A stretch of 6,170 nt of DNA, from the NCBI GenBank assembly GCA_937127205.1, contig CAKZLS010000094.1:1-6170 (forward strand), given 5' to 3'. The translations under genes were made by a program, and so were the position numbers. Source of the DNA: an uncultured Rhodospirillales bacterium (GTDB lineage Bacteria; Pseudomonadota; Alphaproteobacteria; Rhodospirillales; Defluviicoccaceae). This document shows, piece after piece, positions 1 through 6,060 of the stretch; positions within the stretch are counted from its first letter, which is position 1; every line of letters starts with the position of its first letter. The notes below the pieces were generated by a model. The model was not told the DNA's origin. It saw nothing but the letters and a program-made list of their open reading frames with translations, and did not search any database.

Positions 1-105
1 AGCGTTTAACTTGTCAATAAACTCATTGACGAGGGGGTGTATTTCAAGTTGGTGCAAGATGCCCTTTGGCCCCCCCCCCCCACCCCCCAGTCCCCCGATG
101 GCCAT
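1..105 (-). CDS. Possible start of an unidentified leftward gene (partial)
   Basis: A leftward frame opens with ATG at 105-103 and stays open for 35 codons to the window edge. It begins MAIGGLGG, then a glycine run encoded by the poly-G strand, then PKGILHQLEIHPLV, and ends with NEFIDKLNA at the edge. The part after the glycine run looks protein-like, with alternating hydrophobic and charged residues, and is less GC-biased than random frames here. Against it, there is no convincing ribosome binding site (TATTTGGAA precedes the ATG), the glycine run depends on the exact homopolymer length, and I recognise no family. The true start could lie elsewhere, since the same frame is open all the way from the DUF190 stop at 196. 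It may equally be non-coding. Confidence 0.2.
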   Translation of the reverse strand, partial: MAIGGLGGGGGGPKGILHQLEIHPLVNEFIDKLNA

Positions 106-195
106 TTCCAAATAGGATAGGACGCCGCCGGCCCCATACCTGGGCGCGGATCCCGCGTGGCGCTCCGGGGTGGCGGAGACGGTGTCGCGTTGTTC
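1..195. other. Left-edge region without a secure gene; C-rich homopolymer
   Basis: This stretch lies downstream of the DUF190 gene and contains no confidently assignable gene. It holds a run of 12 C at 70-81, followed by A, six more C, AGT and five C. It also has a 6-bp inverted repeat, GTCAAT (13-18) and ATTGAC (25-30), with a 6-nt spacer. No U-tailed terminator hairpin is evident after the DUF190 stop. The leftward frame continuing from the DUF190 stop stays open to the edge, so a partial gene is possible and is listed separately. Confidence 0.6.
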
Positions 196-537
196 TTACG
201 AGGTCCGCGAGCCGTAGCGGACCACGGTGGCTTTCTCTCGGGTGATCAGGCCGCTGTCCACCATGGGCTCGATCTCGTCCAGGAAAGCGTCGATGCGGTC
301 GGCGGTGTCGACGATCTCGACGACCACTGGGAGGTCGGCGGAGAGACGGAGGATCTTGGCGGTGTGCAGGTGGGCGCCGTGGCCGAAACCCATGGGGCCG
401 CGGAGAACGGTGGCGCCCGCCATGTGCATTTCGCGGGCCTTGACGACGATGGCTTCGTACAGCGGCTGGTGATGATGACGGTCGCCCTCGCCGACGAAGA
501 TACGGAGAAGAACGGCCTCTGCGGAAATTTCCATCAT
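196..537 (-). CDS. DUF190 family protein (PII-like fold)
   Basis: This encodes a 113-residue protein of the DUF190 family, which is about the usual length. Recognisable blocks are the N-terminal LRIFVGEGDR (11-20) followed by three histidines (21-23), the central GATVLRGPMGFG (41-52), the strand LPVVVEIVD (69-77) and the C-terminal GLITREKATVVRY (96-108). From knowledge of the family, DUF190 proteins have a compact PII-like alpha/beta fold and often sit beside crcB, but their biochemical role is not established. The gene starts only 9 nt after the crcB stop. Its ribosome binding site (AAGGA) overlaps that stop codon, so translation is probably coupled to the fluoride channel. Two tandem ATGs (537 and 534) are possible starts; the first fits the SD spacing. 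A soluble partner or sensor for fluoride export is an inference only. Confidence 0.88.
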   Translation of the reverse strand: MMEISAEAVLLRIFVGEGDRHHHQPLYEAIVVKAREMHMAGATVLRGPMGFGHGAHLHTAKILRLSADLPVVVEIVDTADRIDAFLDEIEPMVDSGLITREKATVVRYGSRTS

Positions 538-546
538 GGCTTTTCC

Positions 547-948
547 TTAACGATTGTAAGCGACACCGAGGGTGTGACCGATCCACACCCCGATCATGCA
601 CAGCACCACGGACCCGATGATGTTGCCGGTGGCGAACAGCCACTCGCCATCTTGAAGCAGATTAAGGGTTTGCAGGCTGAACGAGGAGAAGGTGGTGAAC
701 CCGCCGAACACGCCCACCAGGAAAAACACGCGAACGGCGGGGGCCATGATGATCCGGGCGTCGGGCGCGGTCACCGTGGCCAACAGTCCGATAAGCAGCG
801 AGCCCAGCACATTGACGAACAAGGTGCCCCACGGGAAGGTTTCGCCGATACGCTCCGCGATCAGCCCCGAGCACCAATAGCGGAGCACGCCGCCGAGCGC
901 GCTGCCGGCGGCGACCGAGAGCGTCATGATCAGCGGTGATGAGCCCAT
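547..948 (-). CDS. crcB: CrcB/Fluc fluoride ion channel
   Basis: This encodes a 133-residue inner-membrane protein of the CrcB/Fluc family, dual-topology dimers that export fluoride and relieve its toxicity. Family hallmarks are visible: GGVLRYW (19-25), PWGTLFVNVLGS (39-50) with the pore asparagine N46, and GGFTTFSSFS (82-91). In the last block T85, T86 and S88 surround the two phenylalanines, F87 and F90, that line the fluoride path. Four hydrophobic segments fit the known topology, at roughly 5-29, 42-60, 68-93 and 105-130. The ATG at 948 has a GGAG eight bases upstream; an internal ATG at 927 lacks one. It lies 43 nt after the mlaF stop and just before DUF190, so all three may share a transcript. 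The short upstream gap leaves no room for a fluoride riboswitch, and none is seen. Confidence 0.96.
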   Translation of the reverse strand: MGSSPLIMTLSVAAGSALGGVLRYWCSGLIAERIGETFPWGTLFVNVLGSLLIGLLATVTAPDARIIMAPAVRVFFLVGVFGGFTTFSSFSLQTLNLLQDGEWLFATGNIIGSVVLCMIGVWIGHTLGVAYNR

Positions 949-991
949 GGTGCGAACTCCGCCAGAGTGGCTGTTGCATTCAACGGGAGGA

Positions 992-1777
992 TCACGCCGC
1001 GCGGGCCTTGCCGCCGCGGGTCAGGAAATCGTGGACGCGCGGATCGTCGCAGTCTTTGAGCAGCGTCTTCGGGTCGCCGCCGGCGATCATGGTCTTGGTT
1101 ACCGGATCGAGGAAAACCGAGTTGTCGCCGATGGCGAAGATGCTGGGCAGTTCGTGGGTGACCATCACCATGGTGGTGCCGAGACTGTCGCGGAGCTGGG
1201 CGATGAGGTCGTCCAGCAGCGACGACGTGATCGGGTCTAGTCCGGCGGACGGCTCGTCGAAGAACAGCAGCTCCGGATCGAGCGCCAGCGCCCGGGCAAC
1301 GCCGGCGCGCTTCTGCATGCCGCCGCTGATCTCCGACGGATAATAGTCCTCGAACCCGGCGAGACCGACGAGCGCCAATTTCAGCGACGCGAGATCGCGA
1401 ACGTCCTTGGGCGGCAGATCGGTGTATTCGCCGAGCGGCAGGGCGATGTTCTCGGCAAGGGTCATGGAACTCCACAGAGCGCCCTGTTGGTAGACCACGC
1501 CGAGCGTGCGGGCGAGCGCTTGGCGATCTTCCGGCTCCGCCTCCCAAAGACTGACGCCATTCAGAAACACCTGACCCTCGGACGGTTCCTTCAGGCCGCT
1601 GAGGCTGCGCATGACGGTGGTTTTTCCGCATCCGCTGCCGCCCATGATGATGAAGATCTCTGCGCGCTTGACCGCGAAGTTCAGGTCCCGTTGGATGACG
1701 AAATCGCCATACGCGATGGTGAGATCCTTGACGACGATGGCGTCGTCGCCGTCAGTTGGTGTTGTGGCTTGCTTCAA
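992..1777 (-). CDS. mlaF: MlaF-type ABC transporter ATP-binding protein
   Basis: This encodes a 261-residue ATPase of the MlaF/Ttg2A type, which in the Mla pathway powers phospholipid transport between the outer and inner membranes as partner of the permease MlaE and the MCE protein MlaD. The nucleotide-binding domain is complete: Walker A GGSGCGKT (46-53), Q-loop around YQQGALWSS (96-104), signature ISGGMQKR (150-157), Walker B LLFFDE (170-175), D-loop SAGLDP and switch histidine H208 in VTHEL. The SGGMQKR signature and the C-terminal DDPRVHDFLTRG are typical of the Mla/MCE-associated branch and unlike amino-acid importers. Start ATG 1777 has an AGGA nine bases upstream. The expected mlaE and mlaD genes are not adjacent: upstream is the GntR operon and downstream is crcB. 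Assignment to the family is firm; its partners are unknown. Confidence 0.9.
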   Translation of the reverse strand: MKQATTPTDGDDAIVVKDLTIAYGDFVIQRDLNFAVKRAEIFIIMGGSGCGKTTVMRSLSGLKEPSEGQVFLNGVSLWEAEPEDRQALARTLGVVYQQGALWSSMTLAENIALPLGEYTDLPPKDVRDLASLKLALVGLAGFEDYYPSEISGGMQKRAGVARALALDPELLFFDEPSAGLDPITSSLLDDLIAQLRDSLGTTMVMVTHELPSIFAIGDNSVFLDPVTKTMIAGGDPKTLLKDCDDPRVHDFLTRGGKARAA

Positions 1778-1824
1778 TGCTCTTGTGTCCTGGCGCGCGC
1801 GATCGTGCAGGTCGAAATAGAAAG

Positions 1825-1865
1825 GCTATTTTCAGCGGAAATCAGGCCGCAGCATAGCTTTTTTT
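1825..1865 (+). terminator. Terminator-like hairpin in the gap between the GntR gene and mlaF
   Basis: The 121-bp gap between the GntR stop and the mlaF start contains a two-part stem. GCTAT (1825-1829) pairs with ATAGC (1854-1858), and inside it GCGG (1835-1838) pairs with CCGC (1847-1850). On the + strand a run of seven T (1859-1865) follows directly, the shape of an intrinsic terminator. On the minus strand, the direction of the neighbouring genes, the hairpin is followed by the weaker U-rich CTTTCTATTT. It may act in both directions, ending the GntR operon and blocking antisense transcription. The stem is interrupted, so strength is uncertain. No convincing promoter for mlaF is recognisable in the gap. 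Confidence 0.45.
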
Positions 1866-1898
1866 GGTCGCTCGTAGGTTCACCCAGCCCGGAGAGTG

Positions 1899-2630
1899 TT
1901 AGAGCTGTGTCAGGCCGTGTTCCTTGAGCAGGGCCACCAGCATTTTGCCGCTCTTGACCCGGTGGCGGTGGTGCAGGCGCCGGGCGGCCTCGCGGTCTCC
2001 CTTGGCGATGGCGTCGGCCACGGCCGCGTGGTCTTTGTTGGAGTTCACCGGCTTCGGCCGAAGGCGCAGCGTCACCAGGCGCACCCGGTGGGTCTGTTCC
2101 CAGAAACTGTTGACCAGGGCCAGCAGGCGCGCGTTGTTGGAGAATTTCACCAGGAGCATGTGAAATTTCTCGTCGGCGGCGGCCCACTTTCGAAGGTCTT
2201 CCTCCTCGAGCGCCGCGTCCATGTCCGTTACCGTCATTTTCAGTTCCGCCATTTCCGCGTCGGTGACGCCGCGCGCCGCCGCGAGCTCGGCGGCGGTGGA
2301 CTCGAGGCTGGTGAGGATCTCGTAAATCTCACGCATATCGTCCGCCGAAACCGGGAGCACCCGCATGCCGTGGCGGGGCCGCACCTCCACCATGCCTTCT
2401 TCGGCAAGCCGGATCAGGGCCTCGCGGACCGGCGTGCGGCTCATGCCGAGCATCTCCGCCAGCTCCTGTTCCAACGCCTGAAACCCCGCCGCCATATCGT
2501 TTTCCAGAATGCGCCGTTTGATTTGATCGTAGGCGCGTTCGGTCTGGGAGACGCGCGCAGCTCCGGTCTTGGCGGAGCGGGATGCGGCCTTGCCGGTTTC
2601 GTTGTTACGAGCTTCCGTCGAAGTATTCAT
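1899..2630 (-). CDS. GntR family transcriptional regulator, FCD (FadR-type) subfamily
   Basis: This encodes a 243-residue DNA-binding repressor. A polar N-terminal extension (1-28) precedes the winged helix-turn-helix (about 30-95). The recognition region LGMSRTPVREALIRLAEEGMV (61-81, shown here as the family-typical block) is followed by the wing RPRHGMRV (84-91). The C-terminal FCD domain is all-helical. Its probable metal/ligand residues are D153 and H157 (AADEKFH), H201 (KDHAAV) and H223 (LHHRH), the pattern used by FCD proteins to bind carboxylates or metal. I chose ATG 2630 because TGGGA lies seven bases upstream; the TTG at 2636 sits directly on that SD. It is the last gene of the lactonase-dehydrogenase operon, 36 nt after the Gfo/Idh stop. 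It probably regulates this operon and the divergent TTT operon. The effector is unknown. Confidence 0.93.
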   Translation of the reverse strand: MNTSTEARNNETGKAASRSAKTGAARVSQTERAYDQIKRRILENDMAAGFQALEQELAEMLGMSRTPVREALIRLAEEGMVEVRPRHGMRVLPVSADDMREIYEILTSLESTAAELAAARGVTDAEMAELKMTVTDMDAALEEEDLRKWAAADEKFHMLLVKFSNNARLLALVNSFWEQTHRVRLVTLRLRPKPVNSNKDHAAVADAIAKGDREAARRLHHRHRVKSGKMLVALLKEHGLTQL

Positions 2631-2666
2631 GCTCAATTCCCACGCGATCGCCGGATAGGATGGCCG

Positions 2667-3695
2667 TCACAGTGCGAGGCGTCTGCCCTCCGTATCGGAT
2701 TGGTATACGGCTTGTTCGATTGCCAGGTTGACGAGATAGTCGCGCCCCGTGTTCATGATATCGCCGCGTCCCTCGAGATGGTCGACCACATGCTGCTGGA
2801 GCCGGAATACGCAGTCGCCGGCGAAGCCGCGGTTTTCCCATTCATAGGACAGCTCTTGCTCGTCGTTTTGTCCGTGGCGGCGGAGAAACAGCCGGCCGTC
2901 ACCGTCGAGGCGCAGCACCGCGTCGGAGCCCTCGATCAGCATTTCGCCCATGGTCAGACGGCGATTCGCCGCCGCGTGGTCCACCAGCCGGTTGCCGTCG
3001 AACACGCCGCGCGTTCCATCGGCGAAGTCAAACAGGATGATCCCTGCGTCCTCTCCGGCGATCACCGGGTTGAGGCGCCGGAGCCGCGCGTACACCTCGC
3101 CGACGTCGCCCATGAGGTAGCGGAAGGTATCGATCAGATGAATCGCGGTTTCATGCACGAGGAAACGTTCCATCGTCTGAAAATAGGGCTGCCGGTCGAG
3201 ATACGCACGCTCTCCCTGTCCGTCGCCGGGACGCAAGCGGAAGGTAATTTCATAGGGCTCGCCCAACGCGCCGGTTTCCAACAGGCGTTTGGCCTCGCCG
3301 TACCAGGGCTGGAACCGGAAATTTTCGTGAACCACCAAGAGCGTATCGGCTGCCTCGGCAATGGCCACGGCTTCTTCGGCTTCCTTGAGAGTCTGGCAGA
3401 ACGGTTTCTGACAGATCATCGGCACCCGGTGCTTGGCGCCGACACGGATATAGTCCAGGTGAGTCACCGGCGGCGTGATGATATCCAGCAGATCGGGCTT
3501 GGCGGTCTCGAGCATCTCTTCGAGGTCGGTGAAGACGTGGGGAATGTCATAGGCCTCGGCGATGCGCCGTCCGTTCTCTTCGGTGCGGTTGAAAACGGCG
3601 ACAATCTCTACGCCTTGCATCCGCTTCCAGGCTTCATACTGGAACTGACTGAAATATCCTGTGCCCGTGGTCGCCACGCGGATTTTGGAAGTCAT
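2667..3695 (-). CDS. Gfo/Idh/MocA family NAD(P)-dependent oxidoreductase
   Basis: This encodes a 342-residue cytoplasmic dehydrogenase of normal family length. The N-terminal Rossmann domain (about 1-122) starts with IRVATTGTGYFSQ, giving the glycine-rich GTGYFS loop (11-16) in place of the commoner GxGxxG. FNRTEENGRRIAEAYDIP (35-52) follows, then ITPPVTH (73-79). The catalytic-lysine motif is QKP (96-98) where most members have EKP; K97 is kept. The C-terminal substrate domain carries HENFRF (123-128) and HETAIHLIDTFRYL (181-194), with H186 and D189 in the expected catalytic positions. The family oxidises hydroxyls of sugars, inositols and sugar acids; the substrate cannot be read from sequence. 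The start overlaps the lactonase stop as ATGA, with AGGAG nine bases upstream. Its neighbours suggest that it produces a lactone or keto-sugar acid intermediate. Confidence 0.93.
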   Translation of the reverse strand: MTSKIRVATTGTGYFSQFQYEAWKRMQGVEIVAVFNRTEENGRRIAEAYDIPHVFTDLEEMLETAKPDLLDIITPPVTHLDYIRVGAKHRVPMICQKPFCQTLKEAEEAVAIAEAADTLLVVHENFRFQPWYGEAKRLLETGALGEPYEITFRLRPGDGQGERAYLDRQPYFQTMERFLVHETAIHLIDTFRYLMGDVGEVYARLRRLNPVIAGEDAGIILFDFADGTRGVFDGNRLVDHAAANRRLTMGEMLIEGSDAVLRLDGDGRLFLRRHGQNDEQELSYEWENRGFAGDCVFRLQQHVVDHLEGRGDIMNTGRDYLVNLAIEQAVYQSDTEGRRLAL

Positions 3696-4702
3696 GGGGT
3701 CGATCTCCTATTCGATAACGGGCCCAGATCCGCGGTCCAGTGAGGCGGCGGGTGCCCGGCCACGGGCACGGGGACGCTGGCGATGGAATCGCCCAGCAGG
3801 CATCCCAGATAGGCGGTCCGCAAACCGGCGCCGCCAAAGGCCAGGCTAGAGATGTTATGAAGATACCGGCTGTGGATGGTGTCAAGGTGGGGACGGTCCA
3901 TCTCGCCGGCCTGGAACGCATCCTCGACCTCTCGCAGGTGGTCCGGATCGCAATCCTCGAACATAATCTCCTGGCGGCCGTCCGGCGCGATGCGCAGAAC
4001 CCGGTTGCTGACGATGCTGGTAATCCACACGCCCCCTTCGCTGTCGAAGGTTAGTCCGTCGGGAAAGGTGCCCTCGCCGAATTCGGCGATGACGGTTTTG
4101 TTGGATAATCCGCCATCTCGACCGATGTCGAAGGCGACAAGCCGGCGGGCGAAGGTTTCATTCACGTAAAGGCGACGGCCGTCCGGATGGACGACACACT
4201 CGTTGGTGTAGCCGAGACTGTCGGCGACGATACGGATCCCTAAGTCATCGGCGAGAACCACAAAGCCGTCGGCCACGTCGGCGCGATAGCCCAGGTTTCG
4301 CGGTTGCAGCCGGGTGCTGACGGTAATCCACAGGCGGCCGGTTTCGTCCACGTGCACGAAATTGGTCGGCGGCAGGGGAGCGCCATCCACTTCCAAGACC
4401 ACCGGCCGGGTCCGGCCATCAGGGTCAAGACGCCAGACCCCGCCATCGGTGGCGCCGAGATGGGCAAGCAAAAACGCGCCGCCCGGAACCAGCGCAATGC
4501 CGTTGGGCCGCAGCGGCGCCGTCACATCGCTTGCCAGGATACGGTGTACGTTTCCGTCGGGCTCGATGACGCTGACGCCCCCGTTGCCGGTCCAATCGGA
4601 GGCAAACAGCCGGCCGGAAACATGGCCGATGACGCATTCCGGACGGTTTAGGCCGCTGCCCACGAATCGGACGTTGGCAAGATCGATTATGGTCCCCTCC
4701 AT
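3692..4702 (-). CDS. SMP-30/gluconolactonase/LRE family lactonase-like protein
   Basis: This encodes a 336-residue six-bladed beta-propeller protein of the SMP-30/gluconolactonase/LRE family, which opens sugar lactones using one bound divalent metal. Candidate metal ligands are E22 (NRPECV), N167 (GYTNECV) and D215 (FPDGLTFD), which match the Glu-Asn-Asp set of SMP-30. Repeated blade motifs are visible, such as RPNGIAL (65-71), DETGRLWIT (119-127), HPDGRRLYVNE (172-182) and DSEGGVWIT (220-228). There is no signal peptide, so it is probably cytoplasmic. It is longer than compact SMP-30 proteins because of a charged segment at about 245-285, before NISSLAFGG. Start ATG 4702 has GGAGG four bases upstream. 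It is the first gene of the leftward operon. Exact substrate is unknown; hydrolysis of a lactone made by the adjoining dehydrogenase is the simplest reading. Confidence 0.9.
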   Translation of the reverse strand: MEGTIIDLANVRFVGSGLNRPECVIGHVSGRLFASDWTGNGGVSVIEPDGNVHRILASDVTAPLRPNGIALVPGGAFLLAHLGATDGGVWRLDPDGRTRPVVLEVDGAPLPPTNFVHVDETGRLWITVSTRLQPRNLGYRADVADGFVVLADDLGIRIVADSLGYTNECVVHPDGRRLYVNETFARRLVAFDIGRDGGLSNKTVIAEFGEGTFPDGLTFDSEGGVWITSIVSNRVLRIAPDGRQEIMFEDCDPDHLREVEDAFQAGEMDRPHLDTIHSRYLHNISSLAFGGAGLRTAYLGCLLGDSIASVPVPVAGHPPPHWTADLGPLSNRRSTP

Positions 4703-4739
4703 TGGGCCTCCGGTTTGCTTTTTTCCGTGCGGCCGAGAG

Positions 4740-4766
4740 TTGACGGCGCACGCATTAATGTATACG
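4740..4766 (+). promoter_or_regulatory. Candidate sigma-70-type promoter for the tctC operon
   Basis: TTGACG (4740-4745) matches five of six bases of the -35 consensus. TATACG (4761-4766) matches four of six of the -10 consensus, but the spacer is only 15 nt; shifting to TACGTT (4763-4768) gives 17 nt but a poorer match. The -10 part lies inside the near-palindrome at 4755-4770, as expected for repression by an operator-bound GntR protein. This is prediction by eye only. Confidence 0.35.
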
Positions 4767-4770
4767 TTAA
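4755..4770. promoter_or_regulatory. Candidate GntR/FCD operator (near-perfect 16-bp palindrome)
   Basis: TTAATGTATACGTTAA reads almost the same on both strands: 14 of 16 positions agree, with only one base pair (T/G) breaking the symmetry around a GTATAC core. Short AT-rich palindromes with a GTATAC-like core are typical of operators bound by FCD-type GntR dimers. It sits 53 bp before the lactonase start and overlaps the predicted rightward -10 box, so one bound dimer could control both operons. The regulator encoded at 1899-2630 is the obvious candidate, through autoregulation. Confidence 0.5.
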
Positions 4771-5013
4771 CATAGTCTTGATGCCAGACAAGTCATATTC
4801 GTTCCAAAATGTGGGCATAAAAAGCGATGCATCGAACGGTAAGGAGACGCTGGCGAATTCCAGGCTCGAACCGTCCTGGGGACCTCAGAAAAAACCGAAC
4901 CGACGCCGTGCGGCCGTACTCGAGACTTGGGTGCGAAGCCTGTGATTGATGCGTCCGTGCTGGAACAAGCCAGACAAATCAAAAGCCAGAAGGCTTGGGA
5001 ACCGATCGAAATG

Positions 5014-5020
5014 AGGAGGA
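5014..5020 (+). promoter_or_regulatory. Strong ribosome binding site that sets the tctC start
   Basis: AGGAGGA lies four bases before the ATG at 5025 and is a near-ideal Shine-Dalgarno sequence. It shows that translation begins at 5025, giving a clean signal peptide. The in-frame TTG at 4995 would place this SD inside the coding region and add ten charged residues before the signal peptide. Confidence 0.85.
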
Positions 5021-5024
5021 AACG

Positions 5025-6026
5025 ATGAAGCGCATTCTTGGTTTGGCCGTGGCGACTTTGCTCGCGGGGGCCGTTGCCGCGAACGCGGCCGATTATCCGT
5101 CGCGCGATATTACCGATGTGGTCGTTTGGTCCGCCGGCGGAGGCACCGACATATGCAACCGAATCGTGGCGGCGGAAATGCAAGAATTCCTGCCGGTCCG
5201 TATCAATGTGATCAACAAACCGGGCGGTGTCGCCGGATCCATCGGCATGAGCTATGTCTATAGCCAGCCCGCCGATGGCTACACCATGGTCGGGCTGTCG
5301 GAGTCCGTGGTCACGGCGTCGGTGCAGGGCGGTTGGGATCAGAAGATGGATGTCTGGTATCCATTCATCATCGCTGGATCGCCGGATGTTATTTCGGTTA
5401 CAGCCGGCGCGCCGTATAAGACGCTCCAGGACCTGATCGAGGCGGCCAAGGCCGATCCGGGCTCCATCAAGGCATCCGCCGGCGGCGCCGGGTCGATTCA
5501 TCATCTGAATTTGCTCGCGCTCATGGCGGGAACCGACGCCAAGCTCAATTTTATTCCCTATCCCGGCTCGGCGCCGGCGCAAACAGCGGCGATGACCGGC
5601 GAAGTAAGCGTGGTCGTGACCTCGCTGGCCGAACAACAGCAATTAATTAAGGGTGGCAAGCTGCGCGCACTCGCCATGTTGGTGCCGAATTCCTTTAATA
5701 TTGAAGGGGTTGGCGAGATTCCGTCGGCCTTCACGACTTACTCCGAGCTGTCCAAGCACTTGCCTATTAGCCAAGCCATTGGTATGGGTATCAGAGCCGA
5801 CTCGCCGGACGGCGTCAAGCAGGTCCTAACCGACGCTTTCAAGAAGGCGTTGGAAACCGATGCCGTCAAAAAGTGGGCCGACGAGAATTTCTACGTGATA
5901 TCGGGCAAGACCGGCGCAGAGGCGTCGGCTGAATTTGCTCGCCTAGAGAGCCTGTTTGCCTGGACCCTATATGATTTGGGTGCAGCGAAGATCGATCCGG
6001 CGGAACTCGGCATCCCCAAGCCGTAG
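5025..6026 (+). CDS. tctC: TctC-type (Bug family) periplasmic binding protein of a tripartite tricarboxylate transporter
   Basis: This encodes a 333-residue secreted binding protein of the TctC/Bug family, which captures carboxylates in the periplasm for the TctA/TctB membrane complex. A Sec signal peptide is evident: K2-R3, a hydrophobic stretch (4-19) and likely cleavage after A19-N20-A21. Mature-domain landmarks are WSAGGGTDICNR (35-46) and VINKPGGVAGSIG (62-74), equivalents of the family's two ligand-binding loops, the PADGYTM block (82-88), IPYPGSAPAQTAAMTG (177-192) and GKLRALAM (211-218). The first loop is unusual in having Trp-Ser where most members have Pro-Phe/Tyr, and a cysteine (C44), so the ligand may differ from citrate or glutarate. 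It is divergent from the lactonase operon and followed after 96 nt by a probable tctB. The ligand is likely a sugar acid or related carboxylate (inference). Confidence 0.94.
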   Translation: MKRILGLAVATLLAGAVAANAADYPSRDITDVVVWSAGGGTDICNRIVAAEMQEFLPVRINVINKPGGVAGSIGMSYVYSQPADGYTMVGLSESVVTASVQGGWDQKMDVWYPFIIAGSPDVISVTAGAPYKTLQDLIEAAKADPGSIKASAGGAGSIHHLNLLALMAGTDAKLNFIPYPGSAPAQTAAMTGEVSVVVTSLAEQQQLIKGGKLRALAMLVPNSFNIEGVGEIPSAFTTYSELSKHLPISQAIGMGIRADSPDGVKQVLTDAFKKALETDAVKKWADENFYVISGKTGAEASAEFARLESLFAWTLYDLGAAKIDPAELGIPKP

Positions 6027-6060
6027 CCGCCACCTCGGCGACATCCGCCGGTTTCGTAGG

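Larger units (their letters stand above)
4703..5024. promoter_or_regulatory. Divergent regulatory region between the lactonase and tctC operons
   Basis: This 322-bp region without a gene separates two divergent operons and must hold promoters for both. The left third is AT-rich compared with its surroundings and contains a near-palindrome (4755-4770) and a candidate rightward promoter. A perfect 10-bp palindrome, CGATGCATCG, lies at 4825-4834. Near tctC, the repeat AAGCCAGA occurs at 4967-4974 and 4983-4990, followed by GGCTTGG. If the rightward promoter is correct, tctC mRNA has a leader of about 250 nt. I could not place a convincing -35/-10 pair for the leftward operon. A 54-codon frame (4781-4945) lacks an SD and is not called. 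Confidence 0.7.

Noticed and set aside
949..991. Possible fluoride riboswitch before crcB
   Set aside because: The gap is only 43 nt and lacks the riboswitch's conserved pseudoknot arrangement; only two very short stems are present.
930..1631. A 233-codon leftward frame overlapping the mlaF gene
   Set aside because: It is a frame-shifted shadow of the ATPase, dominated by Arg/Pro/Ala as expected from out-of-frame GC-rich codons.
2700..2710. A second GTATAC (2703-2708), possible extra operator
   Set aside because: It lies within the coding end of the Gfo/Idh gene and lacks the flanking symmetry of the 4755-4770 site.
1896..3743. A 615-codon open frame on the + strand, antisense to the GntR and Gfo/Idh genes
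   Set aside because: It is the antisense shadow of two clear protein families in GC-rich DNA, has low-complexity His/Gly/Val-rich composition and matches no family I recognise.
4825..4834. Perfect 10-bp palindrome CGATGCATCG in the divergent region
   Set aside because: A perfect 10-bp palindrome is expected by chance about once per kilobase; it has no placement relative to a promoter that adds support.
4781..4945. A 54-codon frame in the tctC leader, close to the predicted transcription start
   Set aside because: It has no ribosome binding site and no recognisable protein features; a leaderless peptide is possible but unsupported.
4767..5642. A 291-codon leftward frame covering the divergent region and the 5' part of tctC
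   Set aside because: It is antisense to a clear TctC-type gene with signal peptide and SD, and its own translation has no recognisable domain.
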